A DNA stretch of 61,054 bases from Hyphomicrobiales bacterium (GCA_015490455.1 WFXU01000068.1:1-61054), one strand, 5' to 3'. Numbered from the stretch's first letter, positions 43,878-53,504 are shown. A program made the numbers and translations. Notes: a model not told the origin generated them from the letters alone.

Positions 43878-45703
43878 ATATTTTTCAAAAATTCCAAACT
43901 TATCTTAACTTAGGTATTGCCAATATTCTTAGAGTTGGAATATACCGCTTGGGGTTAAAAACCAAGCTACATCCAGTTCTAAAAATTAGGGCAGAAATAG
44001 CAAAATCTCCTTTTTTTACTAAACAAAAATACTCAAGCTATAAAAATGCAGTTGCCAGCTCGGCTTGGCTTAAAGGTGAAGCTAAATATTTTGGAAAAAT
44101 TATTAAATCTGCTGCTTCTATTCCAAATTGGCATGTAAATCCTTTTTCTCCAGAATTAAATATTGTTTCAGATAAACCATGGTGGGAAATTTCTGATTTT
44201 GATAATAAAGTGGGAGATATTAAAACTATTTGGGAGGCATCACGCTTTGATTGGCTTATTGCTATGGCGCAACGTGCTAGGCTGGGTGATAGGTCTGAAT
44301 TAGAGCGATTGAACTTTTGGTTACAAGATTGGATAAATAATAATCCGCCATATTTAGGTGCAAATTGGAAATGCGCGCAAGAAGCATCAATAAGAGTTAT
44401 GCATTTAGCACTTGCCAGCATGATTTTAGAGCAAACATCAAATCCAACATCTGGATTAAAAGACTTAATTCACCTACATCTAAAACGCATCGCCCCAACC
44501 ACTGATTATGCAATAGGACAAGCTAATAATCATGGCATTTCTGAAGCTGGTGCTCTATTTATTGGTGGTAGTTGGCTTATTATGCTGGGCGATAAAACTG
44601 CTAAAAATTGGGAGAAAATGGGAAGGTACTGGCTGGAAAATAGAGCAAATAATCTAATTGAGATTGATGGAACATTTAGCCAATATTCTGTCACCTACCA
44701 CCGCATGATGTTAGATATATACGCCTTTTGTGAAGTTTGGCGCAGGAAACAAAAACTAGCTACTTTTTCACAAGCTACTTATTTCAAACTCACAAAGGCA
44801 ACCGAATGGCTAGTGCAAATGTGTGATGAAAAAACTGGTGATACTCCAAATATCGGCGCAAATGATGGTGCTAATCTTTTCCCATTAAGCGATAGCGATT
44901 ATCGCGATTTTCGCCCAAGCATACAATTAGCATCGGTAGTTTTTCTAAATAGAAAAGCCTATCATAAACTAGGATTATGGGATCAGCCATTAATATGGCT
45001 TAATATTGCCACTCCTAAGGAAACTATAGATCTGCCGAACTCAACTTCTATGGATAAGGGCGGTTTTCATATATTACGAAAAGGCAAGGTAGTTGTCTAT
45101 ATGCGCTATCCTCGATTTCGCTTTCGCCCCTCACAAGCTGATGCTTTACATTGTGACATCTGGTTAAATGGAGAAAATATTGCTCGTGATGCTGGCACAT
45201 ATAGTTATAATGCTTCAGAAAAAGACATAGCATATTTTAGTGGCACAAAAGCTCATAATACAGTTGAGTTTGATGGGCGAGATCAAATGCCGCGTTTGGG
45301 GCGGTTTCTTTTTGCTGATTGGTTAAAAGCTAAAAATGTAGAATTAGTTTCAGAACAAGACGGAATTGTTAGTGCCAAAGCTGGATATAGGGATAATTTA
45401 GGAGCATCCCACAATAGGAGTTTAAGACTAGGTGAGAATAAATTTATTTGTGTTGATGAAATTGCAGGCTTTAAATCTAAAGCAATTTTACGCTGGCGGC
45501 TTATTCCAGGCGAGTGGAAATTAAATGGAAATGAATTAAGCGATGGTAAAATATTAATCAAGATTTCTGCTTCCATTCCCATAATTAGAATAGCTCTTAC
45601 AACGGGGGAAGAATCCAGATATTATTTGCAAAAAAATCAAATTCCAGTATTAGAAGTTGAAGTTAATCAAGCTGGTATTTTAACAACAGAGTTTAATTTC
45701 TAA
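43874..45703 (+). CDS. Heparinase II/III-like protein
   Basis: The 609-residue protein starts at a TTG overlapping the previous stop (TTGA). An alpha-helical toroid domain (about 90-370, with N-W-K-C-A-Q-E-A-S-I-R and Q-A-N-N-H-G-I-S-E-A-G-A-L) is followed by a beta-sheet heparinase II/III domain (about 390-600, with M-D-K-G-G-F-H-I-L-R, Q-A-D-A-L-H-C-D-I-W-L-N-G, A-R-D-A-G-T-Y-S-Y and K-A-H-N-T-V-E-F-D-G). There is no signal peptide, so it may act in the cytoplasm or inner membrane rather than as a secreted lyase. Pairing with the bi-domain oxidoreductase is a known conserved arrangement of unsolved function. Confidence 0.85.
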   Translation: MNIFQKFQTYLNLGIANILRVGIYRLGLKTKLHPVLKIRAEIAKSPFFTKQKYSSYKNAVASSAWLKGEAKYFGKIIKSAASIPNWHVNPFSPELNIVSDKPWWEISDFDNKVGDIKTIWEASRFDWLIAMAQRARLGDRSELERLNFWLQDWINNNPPYLGANWKCAQEASIRVMHLALASMILEQTSNPTSGLKDLIHLHLKRIAPTTDYAIGQANNHGISEAGALFIGGSWLIMLGDKTAKNWEKMGRYWLENRANNLIEIDGTFSQYSVTYHRMMLDIYAFCEVWRRKQKLATFSQATYFKLTKATEWLVQMCDEKTGDTPNIGANDGANLFPLSDSDYRDFRPSIQLASVVFLNRKAYHKLGLWDQPLIWLNIATPKETIDLPNSTSMDKGGFHILRKGKVVVYMRYPRFRFRPSQADALHCDIWLNGENIARDAGTYSYNASEKDIAYFSGTKAHNTVEFDGRDQMPRLGRFLFADWLKAKNVELVSEQDGIVSAKAGYRDNLGASHNRSLRLGENKFICVDEIAGFKSKAILRWRLIPGEWKLNGNELSDGKILIKISASIPIIRIALTTGEESRYYLQKNQIPVLEVEVNQAGILTTEFNF

Positions 45704-45704
45704 T

Positions 45705-46928
45705 ATGCATATCCTTTATTTTCATCAGCATTTTTCAACTCCAAAGGGAGCTGCTGGAACAAGATCTTACGAGATGGCAAAGAGGCTTTTACTGCAAGGA
45801 CATCAAGTTACAATGGTCTGCGGTAGCTATAGCCAAGGCAATACGGGCTTAGAGCAAAAATTTATTAAAGGTCGGCGTGAGGGAATGGTAGATGGAATTC
45901 GTGTTATTGAATTTGAATTAAATTACTCAAATAAAGATAATTTTTTTCGCCGAACTATAATTTTTGCTAAATATGCATTTGCAAGTATTTGGTTAGCAAT
46001 GTGGGAGCGCTATGATATTGCTTTTGCTACAACAACTCCGCTTACCGCTGGTATTCCCGGTATTTTTGCTCGCTGGTTGCGTAACAAAACTTTTATTTTT
46101 GAGGTAAGAGATCTTTGGCCGGAACTGCCACGTTCTATGGGCGTTATAAAAAACCCTTTAGTGCTTTGGCTAATGGCTGTGCTTGAATGGATTTCATATA
46201 GATCTGCTCATAGATGTGTGGCGCTTTCACCCGGAATTGCTAAGGGAATAGAAAAATGCGGAATAGCTTCAAATAAAATAGCCCTAATTCCGAATGGGTG
46301 TGATATTGAAATTTTTCAAAAATCTAGCCTGAAATCGTGGCGACCTGAACCTATATCAAACGATGATTTCATGGCTGTTTTTAGCGGAACTCATGGGCAA
46401 GCAAACGGTTTATCTGCAATATTAGATGCCGCAAAAATATTAAAAAAGCGAAGAAGAGATGATATAAAAATAGTATTAATTGGTGATGGAAAATTAAAGC
46501 CAAACCTTGTTGCAAGAGCAGAAGCTGAAGGGCTTAACAATATTATATTTGTTGAACCGGTAGCAAAAGAGAGGCTTGCAGGCTTGTTAAAATCTGCTGA
46601 TATTGGTATTCAATGTTTGGCTAATGTTCCTGCCTTTTATTATGGCACATCGCCAAATAAATTTTTTGATTATATTGCTGCTGGCTTACCAGTGTTAAAT
46701 AATTATCCCGGCTGGTTAGCTGAATTAATAAATGAATATGATTGTGGCTGGGTAGTTGAACCTGATAATGCTATTGCTTTTGCTAATGCGCTAGAAGATG
46801 CTGCTAAAAATCGTAACATATTGGCAAAAAAAGGAAAAAATGCTAGCTCTCTTGCAATTAGTGAGTTTAATCGCAAAATATTAGCCGATAAATGGGTGAA
46901 TTGGGTAACAAAAGGGGAGTTGGTGTGA
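45705..46928 (+). CDS. wbuB: Glycosyltransferase, GT4 family (WbuB-like)
   Basis: The 407-residue GT-B enzyme opens H-I-L-Y-F-H-Q-H-F-S-T-P-K-G-A-A-G-T-R-S-Y-E-M-A, the WbuB-type start. It has F-E-V-R-D-L-W-P-E-L-P and a donor site with Y-Y-G-T-S-P-N-K-F-F-D-Y-I-A-A-G-L-P-V. WbuB-type enzymes transfer N-acetylated 6-deoxyhexosamines in several O-antigen clusters. It begins 1 bp after the heparinase-like gene, and the priming-transferase start codon overlaps its end. Here it probably adds a sugar next to the priming residue. Confidence 0.85.
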   Translation: MHILYFHQHFSTPKGAAGTRSYEMAKRLLLQGHQVTMVCGSYSQGNTGLEQKFIKGRREGMVDGIRVIEFELNYSNKDNFFRRTIIFAKYAFASIWLAMWERYDIAFATTTPLTAGIPGIFARWLRNKTFIFEVRDLWPELPRSMGVIKNPLVLWLMAVLEWISYRSAHRCVALSPGIAKGIEKCGIASNKIALIPNGCDIEIFQKSSLKSWRPEPISNDDFMAVFSGTHGQANGLSAILDAAKILKKRRRDDIKIVLIGDGKLKPNLVARAEAEGLNNIIFVEPVAKERLAGLLKSADIGIQCLANVPAFYYGTSPNKFFDYIAAGLPVLNNYPGWLAELINEYDCGWVVEPDNAIAFANALEDAAKNRNILAKKGKNASSLAISEFNRKILADKWVNWVTKGELV

Positions 46929-47515
46929 AACGGGCTTTTGATATTGTTGGAAGTTTATTAGGGTTAATTGTGTTTTCACCGCTCATGCTCATATTATACT
47001 TTTTGATAAGATTTAATATGGGATCACCTGTTATTTTTTCTCAAATACGACCTAAAAAAAATGGTGAACCTTTTAAGATAATAAAATTTCGCTCAATGAA
47101 AAATGAATTTAATTCTAATGGTGAACCTTTACCTGATAGTGAACGAATTACACCTCTTGGCGCTTTTCTTCGTTCAACTTCTCTTGATGAATTGCCTACC
47201 CTTTGGAATGTCCTTAAAGGGGATATGAGCTTAGTTGGTCCTCGTCCATTATTAATGGAATATTTGCCTCTTTATTCACCTGAACAGGCACGTCGGCATG
47301 AGGTTAAACCGGGATTAACTGGTTGGGCGCAAGTAAATGGTCGTAATGCCATTAGCTGGGAAGAAAAATTCAAGCTTGATGTCTGGTATGTGGATAATAG
47401 GACATTCTGGCTAGACATGAAAATTATTTTTATGACGATAAAAAAAGTATTGTTTCGTGATGGAATAACAGAAAAAGGGCAGGCGACAATGTCAAAATTT
47501 AGAGGTTCTAAATGA
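46925..47515 (+). CDS. Priming phosphoglycosyl transferase (PglC-like sugar transferase)
   Basis: The short-type bacterial sugar transferase (196 aa from the GTG at 46925, which overlaps the wbuB stop as GTGA). An ATG at 46892 would add eleven non-conserved residues. One N-terminal re-entrant hydrophobic helix ([13 protein letters not shown]) is followed by [34 protein letters not shown] and [14 protein letters not shown]. It moves a sugar-1-phosphate to undecaprenyl phosphate. PglD- and PglE-like genes follow, pointing to diNAc-bacillosamine or a relative. Confidence 0.9.
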   Translation: MKRAFDIVGSLLGLIVFSPLMLILYFLIRFNMGSPVIFSQIRPKKNGEPFKIIKFRSMKNEFNSNGEPLPDSERITPLGAFLRSTSLDELPTLWNVLKGDMSLVGPRPLLMEYLPLYSPEQARRHEVKPGLTGWAQVNGRNAISWEEKFKLDVWYVDNRTFWLDMKIIFMTIKKVLFRDGITEKGQATMSKFRGSK

Positions 47516-48129
47516 AGCATATTATTCTCATTGGAGCTAGTGGGCATGGCAGAATTGCTGCCGATATTGCCGAAGAAATGGGATATAAAAATATATCTTT
47601 TCTTGATGATGCTTATCCTAAAATAAGAAAAAATAGCAAATGGGTTGTAACTGGTATTCCAGAAAAAAATAAAATAAGACCAACTGAACATATGGAATTT
47701 TTTATATCCATTGGCAATAATAATATAAGAGAGCAGATTTCTATAAAGTTTGATTTATCCAATAGTCCCATTCTTTGTCATCCAAGCGCTATAATTTCTA
47801 AATATTCAAAGATTGCGCAGGGGACATTAATTGGTGCAGGTAGCATAATAAATTTTGGCGCAAATATTGGCAAACATACAATAATAAATACTAATGCTTC
47901 TATTGATCATGATTGTATAATTGGAGATTTTGTTCATATTTCTCCCGGTGTTAGCATAGCTGGGGGAGTTAGCGTTGGTGCTAGAACTTGGGTAGGCATA
48001 GGCGCTTCAATTAGAGAAAATGTCAAAATCGGCAAAGATGTTATTATCGGAGCTGGCGCTGCTGTAGTTAATGATATTGATGATAATAGAATGGTCTTGG
48101 GTGTGCCAGCTAAAGTAAATAAGGAATAA
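47512..48129 (+). CDS. pglD: PglD/NeuD-type acetyltransferase
   Basis: The 205-residue protein has an N-terminal Rossmann-like UDP-sugar domain (I-I-L-I-G-A-S-G-H-G-R-I-A-A-D-I-A) and a C-terminal left-handed beta-helix with N-A-S-I-D-H-D-C-I-I-G-D-F-V-H-I-S-P-G-V, whose His is the expected general base. PglD N-acetylates UDP-4-amino sugars with acetyl-CoA; NeuD is the sialic-acid relative. Its place between PglC- and PglE-like genes favours the former. The start overlaps the upstream stop by 4 bp. Confidence 0.87.
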   Translation: MKHIILIGASGHGRIAADIAEEMGYKNISFLDDAYPKIRKNSKWVVTGIPEKNKIRPTEHMEFFISIGNNNIREQISIKFDLSNSPILCHPSAIISKYSKIAQGTLIGAGSIINFGANIGKHTIINTNASIDHDCIIGDFVHISPGVSIAGGVSVGARTWVGIGASIRENVKIGKDVIIGAGAAVVNDIDDNRMVLGVPAKVNKE

Positions 48130-48131
48130 TT

Positions 48132-49328
48132 ATGAACTCATTTATCCCACCATGGCCAAGTTTCACGCAAGAGGAAGCCGATGCTATCTCAAGTGTGCTT
48201 CTATCTAACAAGGTAAATTATTGGACTGGAGAGGAGGGGCGGCTTTTTGAAAAAGAATTTGCCACTTTTGCCGGCACCGAACATGCAATTGCTGTAGCAA
48301 ATGGCACGCTTGCTCTTGATCTTGCGCTTTATGGGTTAAAAATTGGCTTTCATAATGGTGGTAAATCCACTGATGAAGTGATTGTAACCCCTCGCACCTT
48401 CATTGCTTCAGTATCTGCAATTGTTAATGCTGGCGCTATTCCTGTTTTTGCCGATGTTGATTTTGATAGTCAAAATATTACCCCAAAAACGGTCGCTCCG
48501 CTAATTAGCAAAAATACCCGTGCAATCATGTGCGTGCATTTGGCTGGCTGGCCATGTGATATGGACGGATTTAAGGATTTAATTGGCGAGCGTGATATTA
48601 AGCTAATTGAAGATTGTGCGCAGGCTCATGGTGCAAAATATAAAGGAAAGCCAGTTGGTGGTTTAGGCGATGTTGCAGCATGGTCATTTTGTCAAGATAA
48701 AATTATGACCACTGGTGGCGAAGGCGGCATGGTTACTTGTAATGATGAAGATTTGTGGAAGAGAATGTGGGCGTTCAAGGATCATGGTAAAGATTGGGAC
48801 GCTGTATATAATCGCCAACATGCGCCGGGTTTTCGCTGGTTACACGAGAGTTTTGGCACCAACTGGCGATTAACAGAAATGCAATCTGCCATTGGCCGTA
48901 TCCAGCTCAAGCGAATGGAAGCATGGCATAAGGAGCGGACAAAAAATGCGAAAAGTCTAATGGAATTATTATCCCCAATAACGGGAGAAGATAAATTTTT
49001 ACGAATTCCTAATTTATTTAATGAAAAAAATAATGGCAATGTGCATGCTTATTATAAATTTTATGCATTTGTGCAGCCAAAGAAGCTGAAAAATAATATG
49101 AGCCGAGACGGCTTGATTGAGTATTTTATTAGGCAAGGAATAGCTTGTTTTCAAGGGTCATGTTCTGAGGTTTATTTAGAAAAAGCCTTTGCTGATACAG
49201 GTTTTCGCCCAAAAGAAAGATTGCCAATAGCCAAACAGCTTGGCGAAACAAGTCTAATGTTTTTAGTGCATCCGGGTATAAATTATAGGCAAGAAATTTT
49301 TAATAAAATTGATTATTTAGACTCATAA
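48132..49328 (+). CDS. pglE: DegT/DnrJ/EryC1 aminotransferase (PglE-like)
   Basis: A PLP aminotransferase of 398 residues. The Schiff-base Lys190 lies in A-W-S-F-C-Q-D-K-I-M-T-T-G-G-E-G-G-M, and Asp161 in L-I-E-D-C-A-Q-A-H-G. This wording is typical of enzymes making UDP-4-amino-4,6-dideoxy sugars (PglE), which act on the product of a PglF/WbpM 4,6-dehydratase. No dehydratase gene lies in the window. It is the last island gene, 2 bp behind the acetyltransferase gene. Confidence 0.87.
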   Translation: MNSFIPPWPSFTQEEADAISSVLLSNKVNYWTGEEGRLFEKEFATFAGTEHAIAVANGTLALDLALYGLKIGFHNGGKSTDEVIVTPRTFIASVSAIVNAGAIPVFADVDFDSQNITPKTVAPLISKNTRAIMCVHLAGWPCDMDGFKDLIGERDIKLIEDCAQAHGAKYKGKPVGGLGDVAAWSFCQDKIMTTGGEGGMVTCNDEDLWKRMWAFKDHGKDWDAVYNRQHAPGFRWLHESFGTNWRLTEMQSAIGRIQLKRMEAWHKERTKNAKSLMELLSPITGEDKFLRIPNLFNEKNNGNVHAYYKFYAFVQPKKLKNNMSRDGLIEYFIRQGIACFQGSCSEVYLEKAFADTGFRPKERLPIAKQLGETSLMFLVHPGINYRQEIFNKIDYLDS

Positions 49329-49367
49329 AAATACTAACACGAATCAACATTTTAATTTGTCAAATGT

Positions 49368-49446
49368 GGTCCTCCGTGGAGAATTTTTAATATATTATTA
49401 TTTGCGGAAATCAGAAATCAGAAGGCAAGAGTCAGAGGGCAGAGAC
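49368..49446 (-). repeat. Dispersed intergenic repeat, copy C (right side of polysaccharide island)
   Basis: Read on the minus strand it gives CTTCTGATTTCTGATTTCC, AAATAATAATATATTAAAAA, TTCTCCACGGAGGACC. It matches copy D and the end of copies A and B. Its hairpin is CTC-CACG-GAG where copy B has CTT-CACG-AAG, so both sides of the stem changed together. It lies between the last island gene and uvrB, inverted relative to copy B at the other end. Confidence 0.55.
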
Positions 49447-49495
49447 ATATTATTAGTTTCAATTTGTTGAAAGGGTGGGAGTTGTATTAGTTTTG

Positions 49496-51955
49496 TCATA
49501 AAATATCCAATTCCATTTCTCTAAGTCGCTTAATTTCATCGCGTAATTTGGCGGCTTTTTCAAATTCTAGATTGCTGGCGGCGGTGCGCATCTCTTCTTC
49601 TAATCTCTTAATGGTTTTATCTAAGTTACCCCCCTTATATTGCCATTTATTTTCATCTTCATTTAAGCCAATCGGAACGGTATAATAATCGGCTTCAGCA
49701 ATTTTATCCACAATATCCTTGATGCCGGATTTAACCGTTTTTGGTGTAATATTATGTTTTTCATTATAGGCTAATTGTTTTTTGCGCCTTCTATCAGTTT
49801 CCGCTAGTGCCCTTTCCATTGAACCGGTAATTTTATCAGCATATAATATTACTTTGCCATCAACATTTCTTGCTGCCCGCCCGATAGTTTGAATAAGTGA
49901 AGTTTCCGAACGTAAAAAACCCTCCTTATCCGCATCAAGAATAGCAACCAAAGCACATTCAGGAATATCTAGCCCCTCACGCAACAAGTTAATCCCCACC
50001 AAAACATCAAATGCACCAAGCCGCAAATCTTTGATAATTTCAACTCGCTCTAAAGTATCAACATCAGAATGCATATAGCGCACTCTAATCCCCTGTTCGT
50101 GCATATATTGGGTTAGATCTTCTGCCATTTTTTTGGTTAGGGTAGTCAGCAAAGTGCGATAACCTTTTTTTATAACCCTTCTTATTTCATCAATAACATC
50201 ATCAACCTGTGTGCGAGCGGGACGAACTTCAACTTCTGGATCAATTAGACCGGTTGGGCGAATAATCTGCTCTACAAATTCGCCATTAGTTTGCTCCAAT
50301 TCCCATTTGCCCGGAGTTGCCGAAATATATATTGTTTGCGGACGCATAGCGTTCCATTCTTCAAAGCGCAAAGGACGATTATCCATACAGCTAGGCAAGC
50401 GAAAGCCATATTCCGCCAAAGTTGCTTTACGGCGAAAATCACCACGATACATCGCGCCCAACTGCCCAATAGTTACATGGCTTTCATCAATAAAAATCAA
50501 AGCATTATCGGGCAAATATTCAAATAATGTTGGGGGCGGTTCACCCGGATTACGCCCAGTTAAATAGCGCGAATAATTCTCAATCCCAGCGCAACTTCCT
50601 GTTGCTTCCATCATTTCAAGGTCAAAAATAGTACGCTGCTCTAATCTTTGCGCTTCAAGCAAGCGACCAGCCCTATTTAATTCTTCAAGCCGTTGTTTAA
50701 GCTCCTGTTTTATTCCTTTCATCGCCTCTAATAAAGTTGGGCGCGGAGTTACATAATGCGAATTAGCATAGACTCTGACATTTTTTAATTGTTGGATTTT
50801 CTTGCCGGTTAAAGGGTCAAATTCCGTAATATTTTCAATCTCATCGCCAAACATGCTAATGCGCCAGGCAGCGCTATCATAGTGAGCAGGGAAAATCTCA
50901 ACCACATCACCACGAACCCGAAAAGAGCCGCGAGTAAAATCCAAATCGCTTCTTTTATATTGTAATGCAACTAAATCTTTAAGCAATTTTTGCTGTTTTA
51001 CGGATTCGCCAACTTTAAGATCAAAAATCATGGAAGTATAGGTTTCAACCGAGCCAATACCATAAATACAACTAACTGAAGCAACAATAATCGTATCGTT
51101 TCTTTCAAGCACCGAGCGGGTTGCGGCGTGGCGCATTCTATCTATTTGCTCATTAATTTGCGCATCTTTTTCAATATAAGTATCAGAGCGCGGCACATAG
51201 GCTTCGGGCTGATAATAATCATAAAAAGAGACGAAATATTCCACCGCATTATTGGGGAAGAAATTTTTGAATTCGCCATAAAGTTGCGCCGCAAGAGTTT
51301 TATTTGGTGCTAGAATAAGTGCGGGGCGCTGAGTTTGCGCAATAATTTGCGCGGCGGTGAAAGTCTTGCCCGAGCCGGTAACCCCTAACAAAACCTGATC
51401 TGTTTCACCATTATTTATTCCTTCAACCAATTGCTTAATAGCTTCTGGTTGATCCCCTTGCGGGGTAAAATTAGTAACTAATTCTAATTTTACCTGTTCA
51501 TCTGGCATTTTGGGGCGCTTAGGGCGGTGCGGCGTCCAGGCCGCAGTCCCCTCAACTTCTTTACGCCCATGTTCAATTAGATTTTTTAGGGCAATAATGG
51601 TCGCTTTAGCCCCACTTTTATTTTCATTTTTATAAGCAAAACTAGCTTGTTCGCTCTCACCAAATCCCGCAATATTGGTTGGTCTTTCCACAGGATTAGT
51701 TTTAGATTTGTTAGTCCTTTTGCTAATGCCAGTTTTGGTTTCTGGGTGGGAAGTTTTACTGGTTGAGCGCAATTCTTGTTCACGATTATTACGCGCAGCC
51801 TCTTCTATGCGCTCACGGCGCGCAGCCTGGTCTAAACGCCGCTTATTTTTCAGCCGTTCTTGCGGCAGGCGCTTGCTCACTTCTATTTCTTCAGCCCTTT
51901 CTATTTCACTAATAAAATCATCGATAGAAAAATCAAACTGCTTTCTTTTAGTCAT
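49496..51955 (-). CDS. uvrB: Excinuclease ABC subunit B
   Basis: UvrB of nucleotide excision repair (819 aa). The conserved body starts near residue 158 ([13 protein letters not shown]). It has Walker A G-V-T-G-S-G-K-T (191-198), the beta-hairpin [11 protein letters not shown], helicase motifs D-E-S-H-V-T and Q-T-I-G-R-A-A-R-N, and a C-terminal UVR domain that binds UvrC. The first 155 residues are charged and probably disordered; similar extensions occur in other Rhizobiales UvrB proteins. No alphaproteobacterial LexA box (GAAC-N7-GAAC) was found upstream, so SOS control is not evident. Confidence 0.97.
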   Translation of the reverse strand: MTKRKQFDFSIDDFISEIERAEEIEVSKRLPQERLKNKRRLDQAARRERIEEAARNNREQELRSTSKTSHPETKTGISKRTNKSKTNPVERPTNIAGFGESEQASFAYKNENKSGAKATIIALKNLIEHGRKEVEGTAAWTPHRPKRPKMPDEQVKLELVTNFTPQGDQPEAIKQLVEGINNGETDQVLLGVTGSGKTFTAAQIIAQTQRPALILAPNKTLAAQLYGEFKNFFPNNAVEYFVSFYDYYQPEAYVPRSDTYIEKDAQINEQIDRMRHAATRSVLERNDTIIVASVSCIYGIGSVETYTSMIFDLKVGESVKQQKLLKDLVALQYKRSDLDFTRGSFRVRGDVVEIFPAHYDSAAWRISMFGDEIENITEFDPLTGKKIQQLKNVRVYANSHYVTPRPTLLEAMKGIKQELKQRLEELNRAGRLLEAQRLEQRTIFDLEMMEATGSCAGIENYSRYLTGRNPGEPPPTLFEYLPDNALIFIDESHVTIGQLGAMYRGDFRRKATLAEYGFRLPSCMDNRPLRFEEWNAMRPQTIYISATPGKWELEQTNGEFVEQIIRPTGLIDPEVEVRPARTQVDDVIDEIRRVIKKGYRTLLTTLTKKMAEDLTQYMHEQGIRVRYMHSDVDTLERVEIIKDLRLGAFDVLVGINLLREGLDIPECALVAILDADKEGFLRSETSLIQTIGRAARNVDGKVILYADKITGSMERALAETDRRRKKQLAYNEKHNITPKTVKSGIKDIVDKIAEADYYTVPIGLNEDENKWQYKGGNLDKTIKRLEEEMRTAASNLEFEKAAKLRDEIKRLREMELDIL

Positions 51956-52141
51956 AAATAACTACCAAAATAATCCAAACCAAGAATTTTTCTTAATTAC
52001 CTCATATAATTTATTTTTACTCCCCTTTCATAGCCCCTATGGAACAAAATATGCCGGCAAACTATTATTGACTGGAGCTAATTATAGCTATTATTTTGTA
52101 AGAACAAAATAATATATTTAATCTAATAATGGGGCTGGTCT

Positions 52142-52576
52142 ATGTTTGTCGTAATTATAATAAGTTTAATTCTTGTTGTCAGCTCTATTTTAGTTCACTA
52201 TGAAGCATTGCGCAATGTCTCAAATTTCCTGCCCAAAATCCCTATGCTACATAGAGCAAGATTATTAATCATAATTTTTGCGGTTTTTATTGCGCATATA
52301 ATTGAAATATCGCTATTTGCTCTTGCCTTTGCTTTGATGCAGCATCAATGGGGAATGGGTGCTCTGATTGGCTCGCCTGAGGGAAATTGGCTTGATTATT
52401 TTTATTTTTCCGCTTCTAATTTCACAACTTTGGGAATGGGTGAAATTTTTCCAACTGGGCATTTGCGTTTTTTAACTGCAATTGAATCGCTAACCGGCTT
52501 GGTGCTCATTACTTGGTCGGCTTCTTATGCTTATTTGGCAATGAGTAAATATTGGGGAATGAAACATGAAAAATAA
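52142..52576 (+). CDS. Two-helix ion-channel-like protein (K+ channel family)
   Basis: The 144-residue inner-membrane protein has an N-terminal hydrophobic helix (1-17), a second (about 41-65), a pore loop and a last helix (about 110-132). The loop reads F-S-A-S-N-F-T-T-L-G-M-G-E-I, with T-T-L-G-M-G at 95-100 in the place of the K+ filter T-V-G-Y-G-D. That is a variant filter, so ion selectivity is uncertain. No regulatory domain is attached. It is monocistronic, divergent from uvrB, and ends at a strong hairpin. Confidence 0.7.
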   Translation: MFVVIIISLILVVSSILVHYEALRNVSNFLPKIPMLHRARLLIIIFAVFIAHIIEISLFALAFALMQHQWGMGALIGSPEGNWLDYFYFSASNFTTLGMGEIFPTGHLRFLTAIESLTGLVLITWSASYAYLAMSKYWGMKHEK

Positions 52577-52661
52577 ACAAGGAAAATGGTAAAGAAGCAT
52601 AATTTTAGCCGAACCCTTGTTCAACACGGAAAGTTTAGGTTTAGCCTGTCTTTATATGCAA

Positions 52662-52691
52662 AACCGCCCCACTTTTACTTTGGGGGCGGTT
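52662..52691. terminator. Rho-independent terminator, probably bidirectional
   Basis: AACCGCCCC and GGGGCGGTT form a 9-bp GC-rich stem around a 12-nt spacer (which contains one further G). T-rich runs follow on the plus side (TATAATTTTATTT) and on the minus side (TTTTGC). It lies between the converging channel gene and the secreted SH3b gene and serves both. Confidence 0.75.
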
Positions 52692-52708
52692 ATAATTTTA
52701 TTTCAAAA

Positions 52709-53317
52709 CTAAAATGTTTGAAATGATGACGCCTTATTATTCATGATAATTCCGAGTGAAGGTTTATTTGTGGAATATGTTTTGCAAAAGCCTCCATAAT
52801 ACCAATTTTGGCATAGGGTGACATTTGCACCTCCCATCACTTTTAGTGAGGAAATTCTATTATTCCAAAAACCGACTAATTTATTATTATTAGAGCCGGC
52901 ATTTACGCAAAAATTTGCTCCAGTATAATTAATTCCATTATAAAAACAAACCTTCGAAGTTGGTGCTGGAGGTGGAGTTGTAATATTTTTCACTACAGCT
53001 CCAAAAACAGACATAAAGGCGGCTAGAGCAGCTTCATCTGCACTAGAGTTACCGCTTGTTTTTGGCGCAAGATAATTTTTGCTTACCCAACCATCTGGAC
53101 CAGGATGTTTAACATAACACCAACCACCCTGACATTGAGTAATGGTCACTTCTTCTCCGGCATAAAGAACGTCTATTTTAGCAAAATTTGTGCCCGGACC
53201 GCTGCGAACATTCACTGCGGATTTTGCAACCGCTGGCGCTGCTAAAATAGGGGTAATTGAGATAATAAAAGTAAAAATGGCGGTTGTCGCAATTGCAAAG
53301 AATTTTGAAATTTTCAT
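52709..53317 (-). CDS. Secreted SH3b + I36/crystallin-like protein (short paralogue)
   Basis: A 202-residue protein with a signal peptide ending about I-L-A-A-P. Next comes a bacterial SH3 domain (about 30-86: S-A-V-N-V-R-S-G-P-G-T-N-F, G-G-W-C-Y-V, D-G-W-V-S-K-N-Y-L), a linker, and one module V-C-F-Y-N-G-I-N-Y-T-G-A-N-F-C-V...F-W-N-N-R-I-S-S-L-K-V. That module resembles peptidase-inhibitor I36 / beta-gamma-crystallin units with paired cysteines. SH3b domains often bind peptidoglycan, so a periplasmic or surface role is likely. It is a shorter paralogue of the neighbouring protein. Confidence 0.8.
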   Translation of the reverse strand: MKISKFFAIATTAIFTFIISITPILAAPAVAKSAVNVRSGPGTNFAKIDVLYAGEEVTITQCQGGWCYVKHPGPDGWVSKNYLAPKTSGNSSADEAALAAFMSVFGAVVKNITTPPPAPTSKVCFYNGINYTGANFCVNAGSNNNKLVGFWNNRISSLKVMGGANVTLCQNWYYGGFCKTYSTNKPSLGIIMNNKASSFQTF

Positions 53318-53479
53318 AATTTTTCTCCCTCATCTATGAAAAACAAATATTGCTTAATACCGACAGTAGAACATAAATGCTATGAATGGCGGATGAATAG
53401 CCCATCTATTTTATGTTTAATTTATGTGAGTTAGTTTGAGGGATTTTTGTAGATTTCAATTTAGTAAATTCATAGAATA

Positions 53480-53504
53480 AAGGCGCCACTAGCAGTGGCG
53501 CCTT
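53480..53504. terminator. Rho-independent terminator behind the long SH3b gene
   Basis: AAGGCGCCACT-AGC-AGTGGCGCCTT is an 11-bp perfect stem with a 3-nt loop. On the minus strand it is followed by TATTC. It lies 37 bp past the stop of the leftward gene at 53542. Confidence 0.75.

Noticed and set aside
51956-52141. Search for an alphaproteobacterial LexA box (GAAC-N7-GAAC) before uvrB
   Set aside because: GAAC occurs at about 52040 and 52102 but without a second GAAC at the right spacing.
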